This document shows, piece by piece, positions 42,470-52,073 of a stretch of 64,000 bases of DNA (position 1 is the first letter of the stretch; the number at the start of each line of letters is the position of its first letter). The DNA comes from JARRQB01 sp965368585 (lineage in GTDB: Bacteria > Pseudomonadota > Gammaproteobacteria > Chromatiales > Chromatiaceae), in NCBI GenBank assembly GCA_965368585.1, contig CBDUNM010000003.1, positions 1 through 64,000 of the forward strand, in the 5' to 3' direction. The notes under the pieces were generated by a model. It worked only from the letters and a program-made list of their open reading frames with translations. It was not told where the DNA came from and searched no databases. A program made the position numbers and the translations under genes.

Positions 42470-42870
42470 TGAATGCCGACGATACGAACAGCCTCGCAGG
42501 CCTGAAGGTGATGGTCATCGACGACAGCAAGACCATTCGTCGCACGGCGGAGACCCTGCTGACCAAGGCGGGCTGCGAGGTGTTGACCGCAGTTGATGGT
42601 TTCGAGGCCCTGGCGATGATTGCCGACCACCATCCGGATTTGATCTTTGTCGATATAATGATGCCCCGCCTGGATGGCTACCAGACTTGCGCCCTGATCA
42701 AGCACAATAATACGTTTCGCAACATCCCGGTCATTATGCTCTCCAGCAAGGATGGTCTGTTTGACCGCGCGCGCGGCCGTATTGTCGGATCTGAGCAATA
42801 TCTGACCAAGCCGTTTACCAAAGAAGAACTGCTGGGCGCCATTCGTCGCCATGCGTCGAAGGCGGCTTGA
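42469..42870 (+). CDS. pilG: Type IV pilus response regulator PilG
   Basis: The ATG at 42469 overlaps the upstream stop (TGATG), giving 133 aa; a GTG one codon earlier is also in frame. It is a stand-alone CheY-like receiver: acidic pair IDDS, phosphoacceptor D62 in FVDIMMPRLDG, SSKDG and LTKPF lysine. PilG in Pseudomonas promotes pilus extension and cAMP signalling under ChpA. It is the first gene of the pilG-pilH-pilI-pilJ-chpA-chpC series, with the order conserved. Confidence 0.96.
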   Translation: MNADDTNSLAGLKVMVIDDSKTIRRTAETLLTKAGCEVLTAVDGFEALAMIADHHPDLIFVDIMMPRLDGYQTCALIKHNNTFRNIPVIMLSSKDGLFDRARGRIVGSEQYLTKPFTKEELLGAIRRHASKAA

Positions 42871-42906
42871 GATTTGCCGCCAGGAACGGGAACACAGAGA
42901 TAACCA

Positions 42907-43275
42907 ATGGCCAAGATCCTGATTGTTGATGATTCCCCGACGGAATTGCACATACTCAGTCAAATGCTGGAAGCACAGGGCCATCGGGCTCTGACGGCGT
43001 CCGATGGGGTGGAAGGGATTCATCTGGCGCGGGAAGAGATTCCCGACCTGATTCTGATGGACGTGGTCATGCCGGGAATGAACGGGTTTCAAGCCACGCG
43101 TAAGCTGAGCAAGGACATCATGACCAAGGATATACCGGTCATCATCGTGACCACCAAGGATCAGGAAACCGATCGGGAGTGGGGTTTGCGGCAAGGCGCG
43201 TGCGCCTACATGGTCAAACCGATTGCGGCTCAAGACCTGGTGGCGAAGGTGGCCACGGTGCTCGGTGACCTTTGA
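42907..43275 (+). CDS. pilH: Type IV pilus response regulator PilH
   Basis: The 122-aa receiver-only protein starts MAKILIVDDSPTELHILSQ, with phosphoacceptor D52 in LMDVVMPGMNGFQ, VTTKDQETDREWGLRQG and the VKPIA lysine. In Pseudomonas PilH opposes PilG and favours retraction. It lies 36 nt after pilG and 2 nt before pilI. The DREWGLRQGA stretch is typical of PilH and separates it from PilG. Confidence 0.96.
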   Translation: MAKILIVDDSPTELHILSQMLEAQGHRALTASDGVEGIHLAREEIPDLILMDVVMPGMNGFQATRKLSKDIMTKDIPVIIVTTKDQETDREWGLRQGACAYMVKPIAAQDLVAKVATVLGDL

Positions 43276-43277
43276 TT

Positions 43278-43838
43278 ATGAACGGTGACACTGTGAAAGG
43301 AATGTCGCCCCGCGTGTTGGTGAACATGCTGGTGGAAATCGAGCGGCGTAGCCAGGAATGCTCGCGCAACCTGACTGCGGCCGAGTATCCCGACCATGTC
43401 TGGCAGGGTCTGGTCTTCACGGTCGCCGGAGTACGTTTGGTCAGCGATATGCACGAGGTGAGCGAACTGTTGCGCATGCCCGAGGCGATCACCAAAGTAC
43501 CGGGCTCCAAACCCTGGCTGATCGGCATCGCCAACGTGAGGGGCAATCTGCTTACCATAGTCGACCTGCAGGCTTATCTGGGTGGCAACCCGATCGTGGC
43601 AGGGAAATCCAGCCGGGTATTGGTCATTCAGCGCGGCTCATTCCAGGCAGGTTTGCTGGTCCCGGGTGTCATTGGCATGCGCGAGTTCGATTTCGAACAC
43701 CGCTTGCCGAACGCACGTTTGGAGGGCGCGGTGGGCGCATACGTGTACGAGGCATTTCAAATCGACCGGGAGCTGTGGCCGGTTTTCAATATGCGGGCCC
43801 TCGCCACCGACCCCAATTTCGTTTCCGCGGCGCTATGA
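43278..43838 (+). CDS. pilI: CheW-like adaptor PilI
   Basis: The ATG at 43278 lies 2 nt after pilH; a TTG at 43272 is weaker. The 186-aa protein has a CheW domain: VWQGLVFTVAGVRLVSDMHEVSELLR, KVPGSKPWLIGIANVRGNLL and VPGVIGMREFDFE across adjacent blocks. It bridges the PilJ receptor and the ChpA kinase. A 60-nt gap with an AGGAG-poor leader precedes pilJ. Confidence 0.95.
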   Translation: MNGDTVKGMSPRVLVNMLVEIERRSQECSRNLTAAEYPDHVWQGLVFTVAGVRLVSDMHEVSELLRMPEAITKVPGSKPWLIGIANVRGNLLTIVDLQAYLGGNPIVAGKSSRVLVIQRGSFQAGLLVPGVIGMREFDFEHRLPNARLEGAVGAYVYEAFQIDRELWPVFNMRALATDPNFVSAAL

Positions 43839-43898
43839 ATTTTTCTTACAACGCCAGTTCAAGTTGCATGCAAGGGTGCATTGGGAGAGACATAAAAG

Positions 43899-45944
43899 AT
43901 GAGAGCAGGACCCAGAATTAGCGGCACGAAAGACAGTCGCGCTGTCGCGGTGTTGAGCATACTGCTGCTCATCGCCATCGCGCTGAGCATTTTGACCTTT
44001 TTTCACGAATTCACCAAGGCCCGTCACGACGAGCAATATCTGTTGCGAGGTGCGGAACAGCGTGTATTGGCGCAACGAATCGCCAAATATGCACTGGGCG
44101 CATCCGCGGGTGATAGCGAGGCGTTTGCGCAGTTAAACGCATCGAGAAATCGGTATTCAGAGATTCTCGACGAACTGAAAAACGGGTCGCCCGATGCCGG
44201 TCTGCCGGCCGTTCCCGAAGAGCTACGCTCGACTCTGCGCGACGCGGAGAGCCAGTGGTTGGAATTGCGCTCGCACGCGGACAAGATACTTAGCAATGAA
44301 ACGGCAATTTTGACCATAGGGGCCCTGGTCGACGAAATAACGGAGGCCATACCGCAATTGGAAGCGATTTCGGAACAGGTCGTTAGTCAATTGGTCGAAA
44401 CAGGCGCCAAGACGCCGCAAGTCTACCAGGCGGCCCGCCAGCTGATGTTGGCACAACGCATCGAAAACAATGTCAGCCGGGTATTGTCAGGTGGTTCGGC
44501 GACGGCGGCAGCCATCGATCAGTTCAGCCAGGATGCAGATCAGTTCAGCCAGGTGTTGAATGGTTTGCTGCAGGGCGACCAGCGCCTGGGCATCACCAAG
44601 ATAACGAGGGCCGGACAGCGTGAACAGTTGGATGCCGCAGCGGAACTGTTCAAGCGGATAAACAACGATACGATCGCAATCGTCGATAAAATCCCGGCGG
44701 TACTTCCTGCCTTGGAAATCAAGTCCGACGTTACCGCGGCATCCGATCGGCTCGATGCCGCCGTTGGCGTACTCGTGCGAGGTATTGGCGAGGCGCCAGG
44801 CCGCTACTCGATTGGCCCGATCCGCGTAGGTACTACAATGCTGTTGGTGCTTGGTCTGTCTGCCATCGTGCTGTTGATCCTCCTCGGAGTCGAGATGTTG
44901 CGCATCGCGCGGCGGCGTGAACAGGAAAGCGCGGCGCAGTACGAACGCAACCAAGAGGCCATCCGTCGCCTGCTCGATGAGATGGGCGACTTGGCAGACG
45001 GTGATCTGACGGTCGAAGCCACGGTGAGCGAAGACATCACCGGGGCCATCGCCGATTCGGTCAACTATGCCGTCGAGGCCATGCGTGGTCTGGTGGTGAC
45101 GATCAACGAAACCGCGGTCAAGGTGTCCGCGTCTGCCCAGGAAAGCCGTGCCACCGCCATGCATCTGGCGGATGCGTCGGGTCAGCAGCGAGAGCAGATA
45201 TCGAACGCCACCGAAATTATTCGCGACATGAGCTCGGCGATGGACCGCATGGCCGCGGATGCCGCAGAGTCGGCCGATGTCGCGCAACGCTCGCTGGAAA
45301 TCGCTTCCAAGGGTGGTGACACCGTGCGACGCACAATCGACGGCATGGGGAATATTCGTGAGCAGATCCAAGAAACCGCAAAGCGCATCAAACGGCTGGG
45401 TGAAAGTTCTCAGGAAATCGGCAATATCGTCGAGTTGATTGAGGATATTGCGGATCAGACCAATATTCTGGCGCTCAACGCCGCCATGCAGGCCGCGATG
45501 GCGGGCGAGGCGGGTCGGGGGTTTGCCGTGGTGGCGGACGAGGTGCAGCGTCTCGCCGAACGCTCAACCAACGCGACCAAACAGATCGAGGCCTTGGTGA
45601 AAACCATACAAGCGGATACCAACGAAGCGGTCAGTTCCATGGAGGCGAGTACCACCGAAGTGGTCGCCGGCGCGCGTCTGGCGGAAGACGCCGGGGAATC
45701 GTTGCTGGAGATCGAGCGCGTATCGCGGCGTATCGCCGAAATCACCCGCAGTATCGCGGATTCGGCACAGCGTCAGTCGAAAGAGGCCGAAACCATCAAT
45801 AACGCGATGAGCGTTATCGAGGAGATTACCAGTCAGACGACGGACGGAACCAACCAGACGGCACAGTCGATCGGCACGCTGGCCGACATGGCCGGAGAGT
45901 TGCGTCAGTCCGTCGCCGGCTTCCGCTTGCCGAATGACGTTTGA
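43899..45944 (+). CDS. pilJ: Type IV pilus methyl-accepting chemoreceptor PilJ
   Basis: The 681-aa receptor has an N-terminal helix (about 15-36), a periplasmic PilJ-type helical domain (about 40-300) with two AQRIAKYA / AQRIENNVSR repeats, a second helix (about 308-330), a HAMP segment and a cytoplasmic signalling domain with NILALNAAMQAAMAGEAGRG and VVADEVQRLAERSTNATKQI. It senses pilus-related or surface cues and controls ChpA. No C-terminal CheR-binding pentapeptide is present, and no methyltransferase gene follows. Confidence 0.96.
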   Translation: MRAGPRISGTKDSRAVAVLSILLLIAIALSILTFFHEFTKARHDEQYLLRGAEQRVLAQRIAKYALGASAGDSEAFAQLNASRNRYSEILDELKNGSPDAGLPAVPEELRSTLRDAESQWLELRSHADKILSNETAILTIGALVDEITEAIPQLEAISEQVVSQLVETGAKTPQVYQAARQLMLAQRIENNVSRVLSGGSATAAAIDQFSQDADQFSQVLNGLLQGDQRLGITKITRAGQREQLDAAAELFKRINNDTIAIVDKIPAVLPALEIKSDVTAASDRLDAAVGVLVRGIGEAPGRYSIGPIRVGTTMLLVLGLSAIVLLILLGVEMLRIARRREQESAAQYERNQEAIRRLLDEMGDLADGDLTVEATVSEDITGAIADSVNYAVEAMRGLVVTINETAVKVSASAQESRATAMHLADASGQQREQISNATEIIRDMSSAMDRMAADAAESADVAQRSLEIASKGGDTVRRTIDGMGNIREQIQETAKRIKRLGESSQEIGNIVELIEDIADQTNILALNAAMQAAMAGEAGRGFAVVADEVQRLAERSTNATKQIEALVKTIQADTNEAVSSMEASTTEVVAGARLAEDAGESLLEIERVSRRIAEITRSIADSAQRQSKEAETINNAMSVIEEITSQTTDGTNQTAQSIGTLADMAGELRQSVAGFRLPNDV

Positions 45945-45951
45945 CTGACGC

Positions 45952-45970
45952 GTTTTCCAGCCGGGAAAAC
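45952..45970 (+). other. Intercistronic hairpin after pilJ
   Basis: A 7-bp perfect stem, GTTTTCC/GGAAAAC, with a 5-nt loop begins 8 nt after the pilJ stop. No T-run follows, so it is not a classical terminator. It could mark an mRNA processing or stability point in the 214-nt pilJ-chpA gap, the place where pilK sits in Pseudomonas. Confidence 0.4.
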
Positions 45971-46158
45971 TGCACAGCGCTAACCGTGAATCCTGAACCA
46001 ATGTCCGACAGCATTCGTCCCTGCTTTGCGCGCCTTGAAGATTACCTGCACGAGGGTGGCGGCGCAGGCGGTGCCGGCGCTGGTAACCATACCCCGTCTG
46101 TGCGCAGTAATACTCGCGTGGGTTGCGTCGCGCCCCGCGATATTCCGGAGATCAAGCC

Positions 46159-49100
46159 ATGAACCCTGTGGCGACCAAAGATACCAGCACGCTTCGCTGG
46201 GTACGCGGTGAATTAAACGAACTCGTTCGCGGTGCTCGCCGTGCGGTCGAAGGCTATGTCGAAGGTGACGGCGATGCTTCTCGATTGCAGGAGTGCAGAG
46301 AGTTGCTGCATCAGGCGCGGGGTACTTTGCGCATGGTGGAGGTCTACGGCGGCGCGATGCTGGCGGATGAGATGGAACAAGTCGTCGCCGCCATGGCGGG
46401 CGGTCGTATTGAACGCACCGCTCAGGCGGCCGAGGGCCTGATGACCGGTCTGGTTCAGCTGCCGGCCTATCTAGAGCGTCTCGAAGACGGTGATCCGGAT
46501 ATTCCGCTGATCTTTCTTCCGCTGTTGAATGAACTGCGCAAGGCGCGCGGCGAGAAGGAAATATCCGAAGTCGCGCTGTTCGCCCCCAAGCTCAGGGAAC
46601 TGATCGATCTGGAACCGGTGTTACCCGGCAGCGGCAGCGCCAGCGTGAGCGAGGAAGTACACAAAAGACGCACGCAGTTCCAGAAAGCCCTGCTGAACTG
46701 GTATCGACATCCGGAGGATGTCGCGCCGCTGCGGGAAATTCGCGACATCATCGATGCCCTGAATGCGCTTGCCGGTACGACGCGTCTGCGCAAATTGCTG
46801 GACGCCGGGGAGGCCCTGGCGGTTGCGCTGATCGAACAAGCGCAACCTAGCGAGAACTCAGTGCGCGCTTTGTTCGGCAGGCTTGATCGATTTCTCAAGG
46901 ATGTCGCCGATCACGGTGAGGAAGCTGCGGTAAAGGACTATCCGCTCGAGTTGCTACGTGGGTTTCTATACCACGTAATACGATCGGATTCCGACAGTCC
47001 GGTGGTGGCCGCAGTTCGCGAAGTCGCTGACACGGCCAACAGCTTCGCGCCCGACGTGGCGGCGGATGCCGACATGTCGCTGGGCGGCCCGGATCGGGCT
47101 TTGTTCGAGGCGGTCAGCGTCGCACTGCGCCAGGATCTACGTGGCATAAAGGACGAGTTGGATTTATACATCCGCGGTACGATAGATGACCGCGAGCGAC
47201 TGGTCGGGTTGATCGAGCCGCTGCGGCATGTCGGAGATACTCTGGGGATGATCGGTCGCGGCGCACTTCGTGAGCGACTGCAGGCGCGCTGCAACCAGAT
47301 TCGTACCCTCGGCGCGATGGAAGCGCCGCCCGAGGACGACGCACTCCTGGAAATTGCAAGCGACGTGCTGCATATCGAATCTGCACTGGCGGGGCTTGAC
47401 GCGAACGACGAAGCCGCAATGGATCAGGAAAACCTCCTGGGCCTCTCGGAGTCGGAGTTTCGCAATCACGCGAACGTGGCGATCAATGAAGCGATTATCG
47501 ATCTTGCCAAGGTCAAGGACGCGGTCGGCGAGTTTCTAGATCAGCCGGACCAGCCGACGGCGCTGGCTGCCGTTCCTGAACATCTACACACTGTGGCCGG
47601 TGCGCTGCGCATGCTCGAACAGCCCGCCGCAGCTGAAGTGCTGGATTCGTTGTCCCCCGCTCTGCGCAGTATTGCCGCAGAACAAAGGCCTGCTCCCGAC
47701 GCCGAAGCACGCGATGCGCTGGCCGATGTAATCACCGGCATTGAATACTTCCTCGAAGCCGTTTTGGAAGGTCGCGGGAACGGGGACGATATCATCGATT
47801 ATGCGCGTATCGCGGGCGAGAGACTGCAGGTTGCGATTCGGATGTCCGCCGCCGAAGAGGCCGCCGAAGCATTGACCGGGACAGAGATCTCACCTGTCGA
47901 GAACGAGGCGCTGGTGCCGGTTTCGGTCGACGACGCACCGCAGCTCGGGGATATCGATTCGGAGATCAGGGAGGTGTTTCTGGAAGAGGCACGCGAGGAG
48001 CTTGCCGTCATTCGGAAACAGTACCCCGTATGGCGTGACCAAGGCCGAGACGAAGCGGTACTGCAAACCTTCCGCCGCTCGTTCCACACGCTCAAGGGCA
48101 GCGGTCGCCTGGTGGGTGCGACTACCGTTGGCGAGTTCGCGTGGTCGATCGAAAACCTACTGAATGGGGTGATCGAAGGCAGCGTGGTCGTCGATACCGC
48201 GGTGATCAGCTTGCTGGACGACGCGTGCGGCCTGCTGCCGCAGTTGATCGAGGCCTTGTCCGGTGCGCCGTCGCCTGCCGCCGAAGCCGTCGATTCGATA
48301 TCGGAGCGGGCGTTTGCGCTGGTTTCCGCGGAAGCGGCAAGCGAGAACGCAGACGACGCGACGGCGGAGGAACCCGCCCTCGATATCGAAGAGCTGGAAA
48401 TACTGGTAGAACCCGCGGCCATCGAACTCGAAGCGGCGCCCATCGAATTGGACAACGCGCTCGAGCGAATTTTTCGCAACGAGGTCGATTCACATCTGGC
48501 CAGCCTGGAGCAGTTCATCTTGCGCTGCGGTGGCCGTGATGCGGCATGCGAGTACGACGACGAACTGGTGAGGGTCCTGCATACGCTGCGGGGCAGTGCG
48601 AATATGGCCGGAGTGCGACCGGTCGCAGAACTGGCCCAGGTGTACGAGCGATTTGTGAACCTGAAACGCGAGCGCGCCGAGTGCACCGACGCCGCGTCGG
48701 TCGCGCTGCTGCAACGCGGTGCCGCTCAGCTGCGCGCCATCGTCAAGACCATCAACCAACCCGGCGCGGTGCTACCGGATTGGCAGGCGCTGCACGACGA
48801 AATCGGTGAACTCGTTGCTGAACTCGCGGCGACACCTGTGGTGACCATCGATGTCACAGCGGAGGTTCCCCGTCAGGCCGGAAAGGTCGAGCACGGCCGC
48901 CGCGGCGCTTTCGACGCCGAATTGCTGGAAGTCTTCCTCGATGAAGCACGCGAGCTCGCGGACCGTATGGATAGCGAATTCACGGTTTGGCAAGAGGCGG
49001 GCGGTGAGCCTGTCGCGCTGACCGATCTGCAACGCACACTGCACACCCTGAAGGGCAGCGCGCGGCTTTCAGGGGCTGCGCAAATCGGTAATCTAAGCCA

Positions 49101-51549
49101 CGCTCTGGAGTCGTTGTTCGGAGCGGTTCAGGACACGCGGGTGGAAGTCACTGCGCAGCTGCGGTCTGTAGCGCGGCGCGGCGTTGATCAATTGGCCAAC
49201 GCGATCGAAAGGCTGCAGGCGGACGCAATCGAACCCGACACGGCGATGATGGTGGAGCGGATCGAGACGGCGCTGCACGGCGAGTTCGACGAACCGGACT
49301 CGGTGTCCAGCGAGTTGCTGGATCTGCCCAGCGAAGCGGCATCACAATTGACCGACGCGATGGAAAGTAGCGCTTCGGTTGTAGTGGACGAACTGGGTGA
49401 CGCAGATCGGCCTGCCGAAACGCCGCGCGAGGAACCGGTGGCCGCCGAGACAGCGCAGGAAGTGCAATTCGCCGCAGACGGCGAAACTGCCTTGCCGAGT
49501 GATGCGCAGTTCTTGACCGATTCCGAATTGCTGGGTGATTCGGGACAGCTGGACGATGCCCAACGGCTGGACGTGTCTGAGTCGGCCGAAGTCCGGCCCG
49601 CCGGTGTGCCGGTAGAAGCTCCCGACGTTCGCGTGGTGCCGTTTCGGGCCCAGGAACGTAGGCCGGAACCCGCCAGCCGACCGTTGTACGAGCGACGGCC
49701 GTTGCCACCCGACGATGATCACGACACCCAAAAGCCCCATCGCGAACGCGTCAGGGTAAGGGCTGATGCCCTTGACGATATGGTCAACAGCGCCGGTGAG
49801 GTCAGTATTTTCCGCGCCCGCCTGGATCAGCAGAACAACAACCTGGCTTTCAACCTGCTGGAACTCGAGCGCACCACCACGCGATTGCGCAGTCAGCTAC
49901 GTCAACTTGAGATTGAAACCGAGGCACAGATACTGTCGCGTCATGAAGGCGAGCATTATGCCGACTTCGACCCGCTTGAGCTGGATCGTTATTCAACCAT
50001 TCAGGAGTTGTCGCGCGCACTTTCGGAAACAGTGAACGATCTGGGCAGTATTGGTACCACGCTCGACGAACTGCGCGGCAACACTGAAGCGATTCTGGTG
50101 CAGCATGCTCGCGTCAGTAATGAGTTGCAGGATGATTTGCTGCGCACGCGCATGATCCCGTTCGGCAGCCGAGTGGCTCGCCTGCAACGCGTGGTGCGCC
50201 AGACGGCGCAGAGCCTCGGCAAGCAGGCAGATCTGTCGGTACGCGGCGCCGAGGGTGAATTGGACCGCTCGATACTTGACCGGATGCTGGCGCCCTTGGA
50301 ACACTTGTTGCGCAACGCTGTTGCACATGGCATCGAAATCCCCGAGGACAGACTTGCTCTAGGCAAACCTGCAGTCGGTCAGATTTCCCTGGACGTGTCG
50401 CGAGAGGGTGGCAGCGTTTTGATCACGGTGGCCGACGACGGGGTAGGTCTGGATCGCGCCAGCATCCGCCGGAAGGCAATCGAGAAGGGTATATTGGCAT
50501 CTACCGCTGAATTGGCTGACGCCGACCTGGATCAGTTCATTCTCGAACCGGGGTTCACGACCGCGCCGGAAGTCACCCAGATTGCGGGTCGCGGCGTCGG
50601 TATGGATGTCGTCTTAAGCGAAACCAAACAACTCGGCGGGAGTCTGCAGTTGGCCTCGGAGCCGGGTAAAGGCGTACGCTTCACCATTCAATTGCCTTTC
50701 ACGCTGGCCATCACAGACGGGCTGCTGGTACAGCAGGGTGAAGAGGTTTACGCCGTTCCACATGGCAGCGTAGACGGTGTCGTGCGCATTTCGCAGCAGG
50801 AACTTGCGGACTATTACGACGGCGGAAGCGAGGCTCTGACTTTCCAGGGTGACGATTACGTGATTCGTTATTTGGGGACCATGTTGAGCGGTACGCCGGC
50901 CAATCTGATTGAAGGGCAGCGGTGGTACCCGCTACTGTTGTTGAAGTCGGGCGATCATCGCGTAGCTGTGCATGTCGACGCGCTCTTGGGTAATCGACAG
51001 ATCGTCGTCAAGCCGGTGGGGGTGCAACTCGCCGCGATGCGTGCGTTCAGCGGCGCCACCATACTTGGGGACGGTCGGGTAGCGTTGATCCTCGATATGA
51101 ATGGACTGGTTCGCACCCACACCACGCAGCAATTCGCGCCTGCCGCGGAAGCCAGACCGGAAGCGGAGCAGCAAGGAATTACGGTCATGGTTGTAGATGA
51201 CTCCATCACCGTGCGCAAAGTCACGACGCGTCTACTGGAACGACACAATATGCGGGTCGTCACCGCGAAGGACGGCGTCGATGCGATCGCATTACTGCAG
51301 GAGGTGCATCCCGACGTAATGCTGCTGGATATCGAAATGCCGCGTATGGACGGTTTCGAACTCGCGCGCAATTTGCAGCATACGTCGGAATTCAACGACA
51401 TCCCCATCATCATGATCACGTCACGTAGCGGTAAAAAACATCGGGATCGGGCGATGGCGCTCGGTGTGAAACGCTATCTGGGCAAACCCTATCAGGAGAC
51501 CGATTTGCTCGACCAGATCTACACCGTGCTGGCAGGTGGCCCGGCGTGA
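46159..51549 (+). CDS. chpA: Hybrid chemosensory histidine kinase ChpA (PilL)
   Basis: The start at 46159 has GGAGATC upstream and gives 1796 aa. Histidine-containing phosphotransfer modules are visible at H51 (HQARG), H477 (HTVAG), H643 (HTLKGSG), H808 (HTLRGSA) and H962 (HTLKGSA); further repeats near residues 190-380 lack a clear histidine. A CheA kinase core follows with LEHLLRNAVAHGIE (about 1380-1393), VADDGVGLD and GRGVGMDVV, then a CheW domain (about 1530-1650) and a receiver with D1724 in LLDIEMPRMDGFE. It phosphorylates PilG and PilH to control twitching. It is shorter than the roughly 2,470-aa Pseudomonas protein. Confidence 0.96.
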   Translation: MNPVATKDTSTLRWVRGELNELVRGARRAVEGYVEGDGDASRLQECRELLHQARGTLRMVEVYGGAMLADEMEQVVAAMAGGRIERTAQAAEGLMTGLVQLPAYLERLEDGDPDIPLIFLPLLNELRKARGEKEISEVALFAPKLRELIDLEPVLPGSGSASVSEEVHKRRTQFQKALLNWYRHPEDVAPLREIRDIIDALNALAGTTRLRKLLDAGEALAVALIEQAQPSENSVRALFGRLDRFLKDVADHGEEAAVKDYPLELLRGFLYHVIRSDSDSPVVAAVREVADTANSFAPDVAADADMSLGGPDRALFEAVSVALRQDLRGIKDELDLYIRGTIDDRERLVGLIEPLRHVGDTLGMIGRGALRERLQARCNQIRTLGAMEAPPEDDALLEIASDVLHIESALAGLDANDEAAMDQENLLGLSESEFRNHANVAINEAIIDLAKVKDAVGEFLDQPDQPTALAAVPEHLHTVAGALRMLEQPAAAEVLDSLSPALRSIAAEQRPAPDAEARDALADVITGIEYFLEAVLEGRGNGDDIIDYARIAGERLQVAIRMSAAEEAAEALTGTEISPVENEALVPVSVDDAPQLGDIDSEIREVFLEEAREELAVIRKQYPVWRDQGRDEAVLQTFRRSFHTLKGSGRLVGATTVGEFAWSIENLLNGVIEGSVVVDTAVISLLDDACGLLPQLIEALSGAPSPAAEAVDSISERAFALVSAEAASENADDATAEEPALDIEELEILVEPAAIELEAAPIELDNALERIFRNEVDSHLASLEQFILRCGGRDAACEYDDELVRVLHTLRGSANMAGVRPVAELAQVYERFVNLKRERAECTDAASVALLQRGAAQLRAIVKTINQPGAVLPDWQALHDEIGELVAELAATPVVTIDVTAEVPRQAGKVEHGRRGAFDAELLEVFLDEARELADRMDSEFTVWQEAGGEPVALTDLQRTLHTLKGSARLSGAAQIGNLSHALESLFGAVQDTRVEVTAQLRSVARRGVDQLANAIERLQADAIEPDTAMMVERIETALHGEFDEPDSVSSELLDLPSEAASQLTDAMESSASVVVDELGDADRPAETPREEPVAAETAQEVQFAADGETALPSDAQFLTDSELLGDSGQLDDAQRLDVSESAEVRPAGVPVEAPDVRVVPFRAQERRPEPASRPLYERRPLPPDDDHDTQKPHRERVRVRADALDDMVNSAGEVSIFRARLDQQNNNLAFNLLELERTTTRLRSQLRQLEIETEAQILSRHEGEHYADFDPLELDRYSTIQELSRALSETVNDLGSIGTTLDELRGNTEAILVQHARVSNELQDDLLRTRMIPFGSRVARLQRVVRQTAQSLGKQADLSVRGAEGELDRSILDRMLAPLEHLLRNAVAHGIEIPEDRLALGKPAVGQISLDVSREGGSVLITVADDGVGLDRASIRRKAIEKGILASTAELADADLDQFILEPGFTTAPEVTQIAGRGVGMDVVLSETKQLGGSLQLASEPGKGVRFTIQLPFTLAITDGLLVQQGEEVYAVPHGSVDGVVRISQQELADYYDGGSEALTFQGDDYVIRYLGTMLSGTPANLIEGQRWYPLLLLKSGDHRVAVHVDALLGNRQIVVKPVGVQLAAMRAFSGATILGDGRVALILDMNGLVRTHTTQQFAPAAEARPEAEQQGITVMVVDDSITVRKVTTRLLERHNMRVVTAKDGVDAIALLQEVHPDVMLLDIEMPRMDGFELARNLQHTSEFNDIPIIMITSRSGKKHRDRAMALGVKRYLGKPYQETDLLDQIYTVLAGGPA

Positions 51550-52043
51550 GCAAGAAAAAAAACAAAAACAAAAACAAGAACAAGGACCAAGCCGTTGACG
51601 TACGCGGCCTGCTCATCCCCACGGCGGCCGCGGACCTGTTGTTGCCGAGCGCATCACTGTCCGAGATCATCGACTATCGCAATCCCACCGAGATGCCCGA
51701 GGGCGACCGACCCGCTTGGCTGTTGGGCACGGTGATGTGGCGCCAGCGCGCCATGCCTGTCATTTCCGTTGAGCGTATGCTGAATCAGGAATTTGACGCC
51801 AATGCGCCCAAACTCCGCATTGCCGTGTGTTTCGGGTTGGGCGCCACCGGTAGTTTTCCCTACATCGGGTTGGTGGCCAGAGGCGTCCCGCGGATGGTTC
51901 GGGTGACGGAATCCAGCATTTCTCTCGCCGATTCTTCCCCGATTGAGGCGGATTGGCCGGTCATGGCGCGTGTGAACATACAAGGCCGGGAGGCGTTGAT
52001 ACCGGATCTAAGCCGCGCGGAGCAGTTGCTGGGTTCCACCTAG
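51546..52043 (+). CDS. chpC: CheW-domain protein ChpC-like
   Basis: The GTG at 51546 overlaps the chpA stop (GTGA). The 165-aa protein opens with a lysine/asparagine run (KKKNKNKNKNK, residues 3-13), then a CheW fold with VRGLLIPTAAADLLLPSASLSE, WLLGTVMWRQRAMPVISVE and a C-terminal LIPDLSRAEQLLG. It probably links a receptor to ChpA, as ChpC does. The N-terminal tract is encoded by an A-rich stretch with eight consecutive A residues. There is no chpB between it and chpA. Confidence 0.87.
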   Translation: MSKKKNKNKNKNKDQAVDVRGLLIPTAAADLLLPSASLSEIIDYRNPTEMPEGDRPAWLLGTVMWRQRAMPVISVERMLNQEFDANAPKLRIAVCFGLGATGSFPYIGLVARGVPRMVRVTESSISLADSSPIEADWPVMARVNIQGREALIPDLSRAEQLLGST

Positions 52044-52073
52044 TTCCACTCGCTGGCACGCCGATTTTCTGCT

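Noticed and set aside
45945..46158. Possible remnant of pilK between pilJ and chpA
   Set aside because: The gap is only 214 nt, and no frame resembles a CheR methyltransferase.
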